DNA of 64,000 bases from Catellatospora tritici. Lineage in GTDB: Bacteria; Actinomycetota; Actinomycetes; Mycobacteriales; Micromonosporaceae. The notes under the pieces were generated by a model. It was not told where the DNA came from. It was given only the letters and a program-made list of their open reading frames with translations, and searched no databases. Made by a program: the position numbers and the translations under genes. Location: assembly GCF_019083965.1 (NCBI RefSeq), contig NZ_JAHRCY010000001.1, positions 372,001 through 436,000 of the forward strand, in the 5' to 3' direction. Positions 53,353-61,652 of this stretch are shown piece by piece (positions within the stretch are counted from its first letter, which is position 1; every line of letters starts with the position of its first letter).

Positions 53353-56300
53353 TCAGGCGATGGCGCGGAAGTTCACCCAGCAGCCGTTGGTGCAGTACAT
53401 GCCCGCCGGGTTTCCCCCGATGAGCAGCCCCCCACCAGCTCCGGGGTACATCATCATGTTGTTGTTCGCGTCGATCCCGGCGATGTCGGTCTTGCCGTCG
53501 CTGTTGAAGTCGCCGGGCGCGATCGCCTTGAAGTTCTGCCAACAGCCCGTGGTGCACAGCATCGCGCCACTGCCGGCCAGGGTGACGTGACCGGCGCCGT
53601 CACCCGGGTAGAAGTTCATGTTGTTGTACGCGTCGATCCCGGCGATGTCGGTCTTGCCGTCGCCGTTGTAGTCACCGGCGACGAAGCCGTGGAAGTTGAC
53701 CCAGCAGCCCGTGGTGCACAGCATCGGGCTCGGGTTGCCGACCAGGCCGGTACCGTCACCCAGGTAAAGCTGCATGTTGTTGGCCGAGTCGATCGCGGCG
53801 ATGTCGAATCGGCCGTCGCCGTTGAAGTCACCGCCGCTGAGGCCGTGGAACCCGGCGAACGACCCGCCGGTGCCCTTCATCGGCGTGCCGACGCCGACCC
53901 GCCCGGCCCCGTTGCCCGGGTAGAACACGAGGTTGTTGGCGGCGTCGATGGCGGCGACGTCGGCCCGCTTGTCGAGGTTGAAGTCGCCGACGGCGATGCC
54001 GTGGTAGTTCAGGAACTTGCCGCCGGTGTATGACATGTAGTTGCCGTTGACCAGGTGACCGGCGCCGTCGCCGGGCCACATCGACAGGTCCCAGTTGGCG
54101 TCGATGCTGGCGATGTCGTGCTTGCCGTCGGCGTTGAAGTCCAGGTTGGGCTGGGTGCTCACCGGCCCGATCTGGTCGATCGCCGGCACGACGTCCCAGA
54201 CCTGCAGGTTGCCGATCTCGCCCGCGTAGTAGTTGCCGGACGCGCTGTTGACCAGGGAACGGCCCAGCACGAGCCGACCCGTCGCGGGCCAGGACACCGC
54301 CGCGGTGTGCACCGCGGTGCCGCCGAGCGCGCCGTTGACGTAGAGGGCCATCGAGTTCGTCGGCGCGCTGTAGACCGCCTGGAGCCGGGTCCAGGCGCCC
54401 AGCTGAACGGTCTGCGAGGAGGCCGCCACGTCGTAGGACGCGCCGTTGAGGTCACTGGTCGCCATGCCGAATCGCCAGGTCTTGGTGGTCGGATCGATCG
54501 ACACCGTGAACCGGGACGCGTGCGCGCCGTCTTCGGAGAGGATCACGCCGCCCTCGACCAGCGGCTTCACCCAGATCGACACGCCGAAGGACTTCGTGGT
54601 GTCGATCAGCGGCGTCGCGCTGGTCAGGCTGCCCGTCCCGGCCGGGTCCACCGAGGTGCCGCCCGGCAGGGCGTTGAGCAGGACATCCGAGGGGAAGAGG
54701 TCACCGGCGTTCCAGACGGCGTTGCCGGTGGCGGTCAGCACGTTCGTGCCCGCCGCCTCGGCCGCGGTGCCGATCGGGCCCGACTGGACGTCGTCGAGCG
54801 ACCACGCGTGCGCCTCGCAGGGCAGCACCTGCGGCTGCTGGGCGGTGACGGTCGGCGTACCGGTGAGCCCGGTGACCAGGTGGGCGGTCACGCTCTGCCC
54901 GTTGGCGACGGTCCACAGGTCCGCCACGCCGTCGCGGTTGATGTCGGCCGCGCGCAGCCCCAGTGCCGCGCCGGTGTTCCACCCGCCGGATCGCAGCGTG
55001 TAGCCGGTGTAGGACAGGGTGCCTGCGTTGATGTTGTAGTTGAGCTGCGTCCACAGGTGCAGCGCACCGGTCGACGGCTGCCAGAGGAACATCGCCGTGC
55101 CCGAGGCGACCTGGGTGGTGGCGATGGTCCAGGTGCTCCAGGCCGTGTCACCGGCCGGGGTCAGGTTGGCCAGCGGCGACGGCGTGCTGTAGTTGTTGAG
55201 CCCGTTCTGGTTCACGTAGTAGGCCAGGTACGAGCTGCCGCCACCGGCGGTGACCGCGATCAGATCCGGGTAGGCCAGGTGCTGGCCGGAGGCGTCGCCC
55301 GCGTTGGCGAGCTGGGCCGGGTTGTTGCCGTTCATGTCGGTCAGCAGTCCGGCGCTGATGGTGGCCTGGTTGCCCGACTGCGGGGCCTGCAGGATCGATC
55401 CGTCGCCCGGCCCGCTGATCACGGACCCGCCACCGGCGTTGAACCCGTCCGGGTAGTAGACCAGCACGTCCTGCAGGTTGGTGCCGGTGAACTTGCCGGT
55501 GATCGCCTGTGCGCCAGTGAAGTCCTCGGGGCCGTCAGTGCCGTAGATCCCGTTTCCGCGTACCCCGATGTTGGTCGCCGCGACCTTGAGCGACGCCGCC
55601 GTGCCGGTGCCGGCCGCCTGCCAGAGGCCGGGCGGCAGGTTGTGGGCCGCGCCGACCGTCACCAGGTCGGCGATGCCGTCACCGGTGAGGTCGTCGGCCG
55701 CGGCGGCGGGGCCGGGCACCGCGTTGAAGACGATGCTCGCGGTCTCGCCGAAGTTGCCGCCCGGCGAGACGCTGATGACGGTGAGAGTGTTGGTGGTCCG
55801 CCTGGGGACGACCGTGATGCTGGCGTTGCCCGACACCGCCGGAGCCGAGACCGGCACGCCGCCGTTGAGCTGGTAGGTGTAGCTGGACGGCACGGAGCCC
55901 GTCGGTGGCTTGGTGACCGTGAAGACCGCGTTCTGGCCGATGGTGGCCGAGGCGGGCGGCGTCACGGTCGGTGCGCCGGCACGGGTGGGGTCGAACATGA
56001 ACGAGCACGTCGCCGACCACGGGCTGGCGAGGTTGCCGTCGGTGGCCTGCACCTTCCACGAGAACTGGGTGATCGCCGAGCCGGAAGCCGTCTTGAGGGT
56101 GGGCTCGTCGACGTTGAAGACCGCCGTGGTGCCCGACCCGGCGGAGAGCAGGTTCGGGTCGGAGGACTTCAGGATCGTGGCCGGGTCGCTGGTCTTCCAG
56201 AGCTGGAACGTGACGCCCAGGATGTTGTTGTTCGGGTCCGACACCGGGGCGTACAGGGTGACCTGGCCGTCGCCGACCGCGTCGGGCGTGCCCGCGCTGC

Positions 56301-57885
56301 AGGAGGTCGCCGGGCTGGTGGTCATGCCCGTCGGGGTGTTGGGCGCGTGGTTGTAGTTGATGGTGACGTAGGTGACGTTCTCGTCGAACTCCTTGTACGC
56401 CAGAGTGTCCGACTCGTTCTCCGCGGCGAGCAGGAATGTCTGGGTGTTCTTGTGGGCGGCGATGTTGGCGACGACCGTGTTCTTGATGTTGAACCCGACG
56501 GGTTCCGCGCTGGCGCAGCCCGTGTAGCCGGCGGCGGCGTTCCTGTGGTCGATGTAGCCGCCCCAGCCGCCCGCCGTGCGGTTGCTCTCCCAGGCGTTCC
56601 AGGTCGCGTTGCTCTGCGTCAGCGTCGCCGCCGGCGCGTAGAGGGCGACCCAGTGATCGGTGCAGTTCGCGGAGCGGATCAGGCTCATGTCCAGGGTCGC
56701 GGTGTTGATGATGGCGCCGCTGAGCAGGGTCGTGTTGATGTTGAGGTTGATCAGCGTACGGGACCAGATCTGTCCCGGCTGCGTCCAGCCCGAGTTGCCG
56801 ACCTGGTAGTTGTCGTCGGGGTCGGGGCCGTTCATCCAGTAGTTGCTGTTCGAATAGTCGTTGCCCTGGTAGCCCCGGGAGACGGTGGCCCACCCGGTCT
56901 TGCTGGCGGACTCGGTGGCCCCCCAGGCGAAGCTGGGGTCGATGTAGACCGGGTAGACGGTGGCCGCGTCGGTGAGCATCGACTGCTGCGGCGACAGCGT
57001 GATGGCATCGCGCTTGACCTGCACGCCGATGCCCGCACGCCGAGCGGCCAGGCCCGGCCCGCGGGCGGAGGACATCGCCACTCGGCCGGTCTCGGCGTCG
57101 CGCAGCACCCCGCGCCCGTCCGCCGTGACCCGGCGGCCGCTGGGCGTCGAGTCCCACATGATCGGAGCCGGCGCGCTCAGGACCACGGCACCCCGACGGT
57201 CGTGGCCGACGATGTTGCCCGCCGCGTCCCCGCTGAGGCTCACCCCGTCGGTCGTCGTCGCCAGCCGCAGGGTGCGCAGCGCCGGGTTCGCGGCCGCCTT
57301 CGCGTCATGCACCACGAGGACCTCGGAGAATCCGCCCTGATCGTCGACGGTCACCTTCAGGTCCACGCCGGGCAGGACCGCCGCGTAGGTCGCCGTCGCG
57401 CCGTCCAATGTGGGGGTCGGCAGGTTGGCGGGCAGGCTCAGCGCCACGGAACGACCCAGCTCGCCCAGGGTCGCCAGCGGGCCGCTGCCACCGCCGGACA
57501 GTTTGATCGGCCCCGCGGCCAGCGTGGGGACCACCGAGCCGTCCGCGGCACGCCGGAGCGTGGCATCCAGCGGGCGCCAGCCGGCGGAGGTGTACTTCCG
57601 CGTCGGCTTCAGGGATCTGGTCAGGGTCAGCGTCCCGTCGGGGTTGGCGGTGAGGGTGTCCGTCTCGGTCGTGGAGCCGACGACGTCCACCTTCCGGCCG
57701 GTCGCTCGGGCTCGGGCGATGGCCTGGTCCGCCGTCACCGCGGCGCCTTCGGCCGCCACGGTGCGCGGCGCCGCCGCGTTCGGCGCCGCCACGGCGGGCA
57801 TGCCCGCCGCGACCAGTGCCAGGGCCAATCCGGTGGTCACGATCGCGCCGTGCAGCACGCGCCGTCTGTGCTTGTGCATTCGCAT
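53353..57885 (-). CDS. secreted LamG-domain protein with five FG-GAP (VCBS-like) repeats
   Basis: A 1510-residue exported protein. The start ATG 57885 gives MRMHKHRRRVLHGAIVTTGLALALVAAG, a Sec signal, with GGGGA upstream. The first 250 residues resemble the N-terminal part of actinomycete RHS-type proteins. A DNRLRE-like module follows, then an Ig-like stretch, FG-GAP units near residues 750-800, a LamG fold (about 1060-1240: SFGVSIWVKPL, MALYVNGALGG) and five units of about 52 residues with Ca-binding DxNxDGxxD loops to the end. Cys pairs (CTTGCW) recur in the last three. It probably binds surface glycans. It lies two genes from the RHS gene. Confidence 0.83.
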   Translation of the reverse strand: MRMHKHRRRVLHGAIVTTGLALALVAAGMPAVAAPNAAAPRTVAAEGAAVTADQAIARARATGRKVDVVGSTTETDTLTANPDGTLTLTRSLKPTRKYTSAGWRPLDATLRRAADGSVVPTLAAGPIKLSGGGSGPLATLGELGRSVALSLPANLPTPTLDGATATYAAVLPGVDLKVTVDDQGGFSEVLVVHDAKAAANPALRTLRLATTTDGVSLSGDAAGNIVGHDRRGAVVLSAPAPIMWDSTPSGRRVTADGRGVLRDAETGRVAMSSARGPGLAARRAGIGVQVKRDAITLSPQQSMLTDAATVYPVYIDPSFAWGATESASKTGWATVSRGYQGNDYSNSNYWMNGPDPDDNYQVGNSGWTQPGQIWSRTLINLNINTTLLSGAIINTATLDMSLIRSANCTDHWVALYAPAATLTQSNATWNAWESNRTAGGWGGYIDHRNAAAGYTGCASAEPVGFNIKNTVVANIAAHKNTQTFLLAAENESDTLAYKEFDENVTYVTINYNHAPNTPTGMTTSPATSCSAGTPDAVGDGQVTLYAPVSDPNNNILGVTFQLWKTSDPATILKSSDPNLLSAGSGTTAVFNVDEPTLKTASGSAITQFSWKVQATDGNLASPWSATCSFMFDPTRAGAPTVTPPASATIGQNAVFTVTKPPTGSVPSSYTYQLNGGVPVSAPAVSGNASITVVPRRTTNTLTVISVSPGGNFGETASIVFNAVPGPAAAADDLTGDGIADLVTVGAAHNLPPGLWQAAGTGTAASLKVAATNIGVRGNGIYGTDGPEDFTGAQAITGKFTGTNLQDVLVYYPDGFNAGGGSVISGPGDGSILQAPQSGNQATISAGLLTDMNGNNPAQLANAGDASGQHLAYPDLIAVTAGGGSSYLAYYVNQNGLNNYSTPSPLANLTPAGDTAWSTWTIATTQVASGTAMFLWQPSTGALHLWTQLNYNINAGTLSYTGYTLRSGGWNTGAALGLRAADINRDGVADLWTVANGQSVTAHLVTGLTGTPTVTAQQPQVLPCEAHAWSLDDVQSGPIGTAAEAAGTNVLTATGNAVWNAGDLFPSDVLLNALPGGTSVDPAGTGSLTSATPLIDTTKSFGVSIWVKPLVEGGVILSEDGAHASRFTVSIDPTTKTWRFGMATSDLNGASYDVAASSQTVQLGAWTRLQAVYSAPTNSMALYVNGALGGTAVHTAAVSWPATGRLVLGRSLVNSASGNYYAGEIGNLQVWDVVPAIDQIGPVSTQPNLDFNADGKHDIASIDANWDLSMWPGDGAGHLVNGNYMSYTGGKFLNYHGIAVGDFNLDKRADVAAIDAANNLVFYPGNGAGRVGVGTPMKGTGGSFAGFHGLSGGDFNGDGRFDIAAIDSANNMQLYLGDGTGLVGNPSPMLCTTGCWVNFHGFVAGDYNGDGKTDIAGIDAYNNMNFYPGDGAGHVTLAGSGAMLCTTGCWQNFKAIAPGDFNSDGKTDIAGIDANNNMMMYPGAGGGLLIGGNPAGMYCTNGCWVNFRAIA

Positions 57886-58118
57886 GAATGATCCCCGTCT
57901 CGTTCCCATGAAGGCCCCCGCGTCCCGGTATCGGCGACAGGCTAGCCAAAGAAGTCCACCCCATGGGGGCACCCAGGACAGCGATGATCTTCAGTAGCCG
58001 AGGGCTCCCGGCGGCGCCGTTACGGTGGCGACAAACCTCCCACCTCCGAAAACCTGGCCTTCTCCCTGGGGCCGACGAGCTGATACCTTCTGTTCACTCT
58101 GGTGCGATAGGGGTCGGC

Positions 58119-59366
58119 ATGTCGGGGGTCAGTCCGTTGCGAAGCGTCCTTCCGAAGCTGCGCCGACTGGTCCGGCAGGGGTTCCGGGCCGTGAAGTACC
58201 TCTGCTACCGGCTGTTCCTGCTGCTGCCGATCGACCCGTACCTCGCCGTCTACACGGCGTACTGGGGCCGTGGCTACCGGTGCAACCCGGCCGCGATCTA
58301 CGAGAAGGCCCGGGACCTGGCGCCGCGGGTGCGCGGGGTCTGGGTGGTCACCAAGGAAGCGGCCGCGACCATGCCGGAGGACGTCTCATACGTCGTCGAG
58401 GAGACGCTCCAGTATTTCTGGATCATGGCCCGGGGCGCCTTCTTCATCGGGAACGTCAACTTCGCCGACTACGTGCTCAAGCGGCGCGGCAGCGTGCACG
58501 TGCAGACCCACCACGGCACCCCGCTCAAGCTCATGGGCGTCGACAGCTTCATCCACGCGGGCCGCAAGGGCGAGGGCGGCGAGGAGCTGCTGCGGCGGGT
58601 GAGCCGCTGGGACTTCAGCGTCGCCGCCAACCGGCACTCGACCGAAGCCTGGAGCACCGCGTACCCGGGTACTTTCGAGTCGCTGGAGGTCGGCTACCCG
58701 CGCAACGACATCCTGGTCAACGCCTCACCCGAGCACGGCGAGCGGGTCCGGGCCGCGCTCGGCGTCGCCCCCGGCCAGCGGGTGATCCTCTACACGCCGA
58801 CCCACCGGGGCAGCACCGCCAACCGCTTCGCGGGCCACCTCGACGTCGCCGCCCTGGCCGAGGCGCTCGGCCCGGACACGACGATCCTGCTGCGTACGCA
58901 CTACTTCTACGAGTCTCCCGCGCAGGGCCCGGCCACCGACTCCGCCCAGGTCGTCGACGTCACCGCGTACCCGGTGGTGGAGGACCTCTACCTGGCCGCC
59001 GACGTCCTGGTCACCGACTACTCCTCGACGATGTTCGACTACGCGATCCTGGACCGGCCGATCGTCGTGTTCGCCTCGGACTGGGAGCAGTACCGCACCA
59101 AGCGCGGCGTGTACTTCGACATCTTCGACCAGTCCCCCGGCGTCGTCGTGACCACCCAGGCCGAGCTGGTCGAGCGGTTCCTGACGGGTTCGGTCGACGA
59201 CGAGGCGGCCCGGCGGGCGCGGACGTCGTTCCGCAACCGGTTCTGCGCCCTGGAGGACGGCCGGGCCAGCGAGCGGATCGTGCGGCGGGTGTTGCTCGGC
59301 GAGCAGACCGCCCTCGCCGCGCAGCCCGTCCCGGCGGCCGCCGCCACGCTCGCCACCCAGCGCTGA
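58119..59366 (+). CDS. CDP-glycerol glycerophosphotransferase family protein (teichoic-acid type)
   Basis: A 415-residue peripheral-membrane polymerase of the TagB/TagF family, which transfers glycerol-phosphate (or a similar polyol-phosphate) to a lipid-linked chain. The start ATG 58119 has AGGGG upstream. Motifs are VQTHHGTPLKLMG near residue 125, the YTPTHRG region near 220 and VTDYSSTMFDYAILDRPIVVF near 300, all diagnostic. An N-terminal basic helix (RQGFRAVKYLCYRLFLLLPI) tethers it to the membrane. The gene is single and divergent from the LamG gene. An LCP ligase that could attach such a polymer is encoded at 12.6 kb. Confidence 0.9.
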   Translation: MSGVSPLRSVLPKLRRLVRQGFRAVKYLCYRLFLLLPIDPYLAVYTAYWGRGYRCNPAAIYEKARDLAPRVRGVWVVTKEAAATMPEDVSYVVEETLQYFWIMARGAFFIGNVNFADYVLKRRGSVHVQTHHGTPLKLMGVDSFIHAGRKGEGGEELLRRVSRWDFSVAANRHSTEAWSTAYPGTFESLEVGYPRNDILVNASPEHGERVRAALGVAPGQRVILYTPTHRGSTANRFAGHLDVAALAEALGPDTTILLRTHYFYESPAQGPATDSAQVVDVTAYPVVEDLYLAADVLVTDYSSTMFDYAILDRPIVVFASDWEQYRTKRGVYFDIFDQSPGVVVTTQAELVERFLTGSVDDEAARRARTSFRNRFCALEDGRASERIVRRVLLGEQTALAAQPVPAAAATLATQR

Positions 59367-59378
59367 GCCGACCCGGTC

Positions 59379-59720
59379 TCAGACCCGGGAGTCCAGCGCC
59401 ACCCGCCGGTAGGTCAGCAGCGCCAGCAGGCCGGGAACCACCGCCACCAGCCCCAGCACCCCGGCGGCCAGCAGCGTCGGAGCGGCTCGGCGCCCCCGCA
59501 GGAACAGGATCGTGCCGACCAGCGCGAGCAGCGCCGAGGCGAGCACCGCCGTGGCGAGCCAGAGGCCGAACGGGTCGGTGGTGATTCCTTGCAGCGTCGT
59601 GGCGCCGCCGGCCTCGCGGTAGGCGGCGGTGCCGGTCGAGTACAGCCCGATCGACGTGAACGCGGTGAAGCTGGCGAGGAAGCCGAGGACGGCGGTGACG
59701 CCACGGCGGTTGACGGTCAT
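59379..59720 (-). CDS. small three-helix membrane protein
   Basis: A 113-residue protein with three hydrophobic helices (VTAVLGFLASFTAFTSIGLY, WLATAVLASALLALVGTILFL and LLAAGVLGLVAVVPGLLALL) and a basic tail. The start ATG 59720 gives MTVNRRGVTAVLG. No family is recognised. It is convergent with the teichoic-acid polymerase gene with 12 bp between stops. Confidence 0.62.
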   Translation of the reverse strand: MTVNRRGVTAVLGFLASFTAFTSIGLYSTGTAAYREAGGATTLQGITTDPFGLWLATAVLASALLALVGTILFLRGRRAAPTLLAAGVLGLVAVVPGLLALLTYRRVALDSRV

Positions 59721-59770
59721 ACCGCCGATGATGGCATGGCGCGACAAACGTCTATCGACGCGGAACACCG

Positions 59771-59814
59771 CCGGGGCCCGCCTCCTGGATGAAGGCGGGC
59801 CCGGCGGTGTCAGG
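59771..59814 (-). terminator. strong hairpin terminator
   Basis: CACCGCCGGGGCCCGCCT pairs with AGGCGGGCCCGGCGGTG with a one-base bulge, around a 9-nt loop. It would end a minus-strand transcript, whose only visible remnant is the short peptide tail at 59819-59875. Confidence 0.75.
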
Positions 59815-59818
59815 CGGT

Positions 59819-59875
59819 TCAGCAGTGGACGTAGCTGCCGTGGTCGTTCAGGTGGTCGTCGAAGACCCAGCCGAG
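59819..59875 (-). pseudogene. 3' remnant of an unidentified gene
   Basis: The minus strand encodes LGWVFDDHLNDHGSYVHC and a stop, directly before a strong terminator. It looks like the true end of a protein, but 60 bp upstream the frame runs into antisense of a TPR gene fragment. The parent family is not recognised. Confidence 0.4.
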
Positions 59876-59889
59876 TGCGGCGGCAGCAG

Positions 59890-60529
59890 GCACGACCGCG
59901 CGCACGCGCGCCGCGGCTTCGGTCGCGCGCTGGCCTGCGCGGGCCGCCACCACGACGCGATCGAGGCGCTGGAGCACGCGATCGTGCTGCTGGCCGGTGA
60001 TCCGGCCGGGGAGGGCCAGGCCCATCTGGACATCGCGCTGGCGCTGGAGCTGCTCGACCGCCCCGAGGAGACCCTCGAACGGGCACTGCGCAGCATCCCG
60101 TTGTTCGAGCAGACAGACGACGTGACCCTGCTGGGCAACGCCCTCAACTGCGCGGGCTGGTATCACGCGCAGGCAGGCGACTACGAGAGCTGCGTGGCCT
60201 GCTGCCTGCGCGCGCTGGCGCTGCTGCGCGGCTCCGACGACCGGCGCGGGCGGGCGGCGACACTGGACAGCCTCGGCTACGCGTACCTGCGCCTGGAGCG
60301 CTTCGACCAGGCGGCCGCCCGGCTGCGGGAGGCGGTGGAGCTGTTCGAGCAGATCGACGACCGGCACGGCACCGCCGACGCCCTGAACCATCTGGGCGAA
60401 TGTCTGGCAGCCACCGGCGAACGCGTGCAGGCGGTGGCAGCCTGGCGACAGTCGCTGGCCGTCCTGGAGCAGCTGGGGCACCAGGACGCTGAGATCGTCC
60501 GCGACAGGATGAGCGCCCTGTCCCGGTGA
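59890..60529 (+). pseudogene. C-terminal TPR fragment of an AfsR/SARP-type regulator
   Basis: About 210 residues encode five TPR-like units (GFGRALACAGRHHDAIEALEHAI, AHLDIALALELLDRPEETLERAL, NALNCAGWYHAQAGDYESCVACC, TLDSLGYAYLRLERFDQAAARL, ADALNHLGECLAATGERVQAVAAW). They match the C-terminal TPR tail of AfsR-type regulators. The SARP DNA-binding, BTAD and NB-ARC parts are missing. The only ATG (59789) lies inside the preceding terminator, and no ribosome site is seen. It is best read as a truncated remnant, though expression from an internal GTG is possible. Confidence 0.7.
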
Positions 60530-60587
60530 CCCGGCCGGGTCACCGGCCAGAGCACCCAGGCCTGGCGAACGGGCGCACACCGCCCGG

Positions 60588-61592
60588 TCAGACGGGTTCG
60601 CCGGTCGCGGCGTCGAGGCGCCAGACCGCCGCGGTGGAGGCCGCGAAGACGACCTCGACGCCCGCCATGTCGCCGACGGCGATCTCCTCGATCGCATAGT
60701 CGAACTCGGTGCGCTCCGGGTTCGGCTGCTCCCAGCGCGCCAGCACCGGGCCGCGCTCCCCGGTCAGCACGTCGACCTGCTTCAGCTCGTGGTCCCCGGC
60801 GATCAGCAGCCGGCCGCCGGCGGCGAACGCCGGACGCGGCATGTCGAACGACAGCCACACGTCCTCGCCGAGCTGGGTGCCGTCGGACACGTCCCAGACC
60901 CGTACGGCCTGGTCCGAGCCCATGGTGGCGAGCACGGGGCGGCCCGCGACCTCGTGTGCGGTCATGCGCAGGACGGGGCCGGAGTGCGCTTCCTTCCACA
61001 CTGCGACCACGTCGCCGGATCCGGCGTCCCACTGCCACACATCGCCCGACGAGCTCCCGGCCAGCAGATACGGGCCGGAGCTCGCCACACTCCACAGCTC
61101 AGAGGTGTTGCGGCGGAACAGGGACTTACCCTCCCGCGCGTGCAGACGCTCGCCCGCCTCTCGTCCGGTGAACGCGTCCAACTGGCGTACCGTACCTTCG
61201 ACCGCCATCGCGACTGTGGTGACCGAGCCCTGTTCATGGACCGTCGCGGCCTCCCAGGGACCGGGCGCCTTCCACTGCGCCACGACCTCCCCGTCGGGGA
61301 TCTGCCACACGTGGATCGGCCGGTAGGAGAACCCGCCGAGCAGCAGGGGCTGCTCCGGGTACGGGAGCAGCAGCGTCCGCAGGTTGCCGTAGTTCGTCTC
61401 CCGGCTGCCGACATCGATGCTGTTGATCGGGGAGCCGTCGGCGGCGTCGTATAACTCCACCGCGTCGCGGAATCGCATGGTGCCCAGCACCAGCACGGAC
61501 CGGCCCGCGACCTGCGTGGTGTGCAGGCCGCAGAACGAGATGATCCGATCGACCTCCAGGAACGGGGGCCCGGAGCCGCCGGCCAGTTCCAT
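60588..61592 (-). CDS. WD40-repeat protein, possible partner or immunity protein of the RHS locus
   Basis: A 334-residue beta-propeller. WD-type strands are visible as RDAVELYDAADGSPI, IHVWQIPDGEVV, VRQLDAFTGREAG, DVWQWDAGSGDVVAVW, AVRVWDVSDGTQLG, LKQVDVLTGERG and AVWRLDAATGEPV, about seven blades. There is no signal peptide, so it is cytosolic. It lies 60 bp after the RHS gene on the same strand. Genes in this place after RHS genes often encode immunity proteins, but a strong terminator lies between and no WD40 immunity family is confirmed here. The role is inferred. Confidence 0.75.
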   Translation of the reverse strand: MELAGGSGPPFLEVDRIISFCGLHTTQVAGRSVLVLGTMRFRDAVELYDAADGSPINSIDVGSRETNYGNLRTLLLPYPEQPLLLGGFSYRPIHVWQIPDGEVVAQWKAPGPWEAATVHEQGSVTTVAMAVEGTVRQLDAFTGREAGERLHAREGKSLFRRNTSELWSVASSGPYLLAGSSSGDVWQWDAGSGDVVAVWKEAHSGPVLRMTAHEVAGRPVLATMGSDQAVRVWDVSDGTQLGEDVWLSFDMPRPAFAAGGRLLIAGDHELKQVDVLTGERGPVLARWEQPNPERTEFDYAIEEIAVGDMAGVEVVFAASTAAVWRLDAATGEPV

Positions 61593-61613
61593 CGCTCCCC
61601 CTCATCACAGGGG

Positions 61614-61647
61614 GCTCGGGGCAGGCCCCTGCGGGCCTGCCCCGAGC
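61614..61647 (-). terminator. perfect 15-bp terminator hairpin after the RHS gene
   Basis: GCTCGGGGCAGGCCC (61614-61628) and GGGCCTGCCCCGAGC (61633-61647) are perfect inverse copies with a 4-nt loop. It starts just past the RHS stop and 22 bp before the WD40 start, so the two genes are at least partly separated in transcription. Confidence 0.88.
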
Positions 61648-61652
61648 CTTCG

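Noticed and set aside
54055..57891. Plus-strand frame of 1278 codons opposite the LamG protein
   Set aside because: Antisense shadow; no start signal and no recognisable domain.
59789..59870. ATG start for the TPR frame
   Set aside because: It lies inside the terminator hairpin and precedes residues unlike any TPR protein, so it does not rescue the fragment as a full gene.
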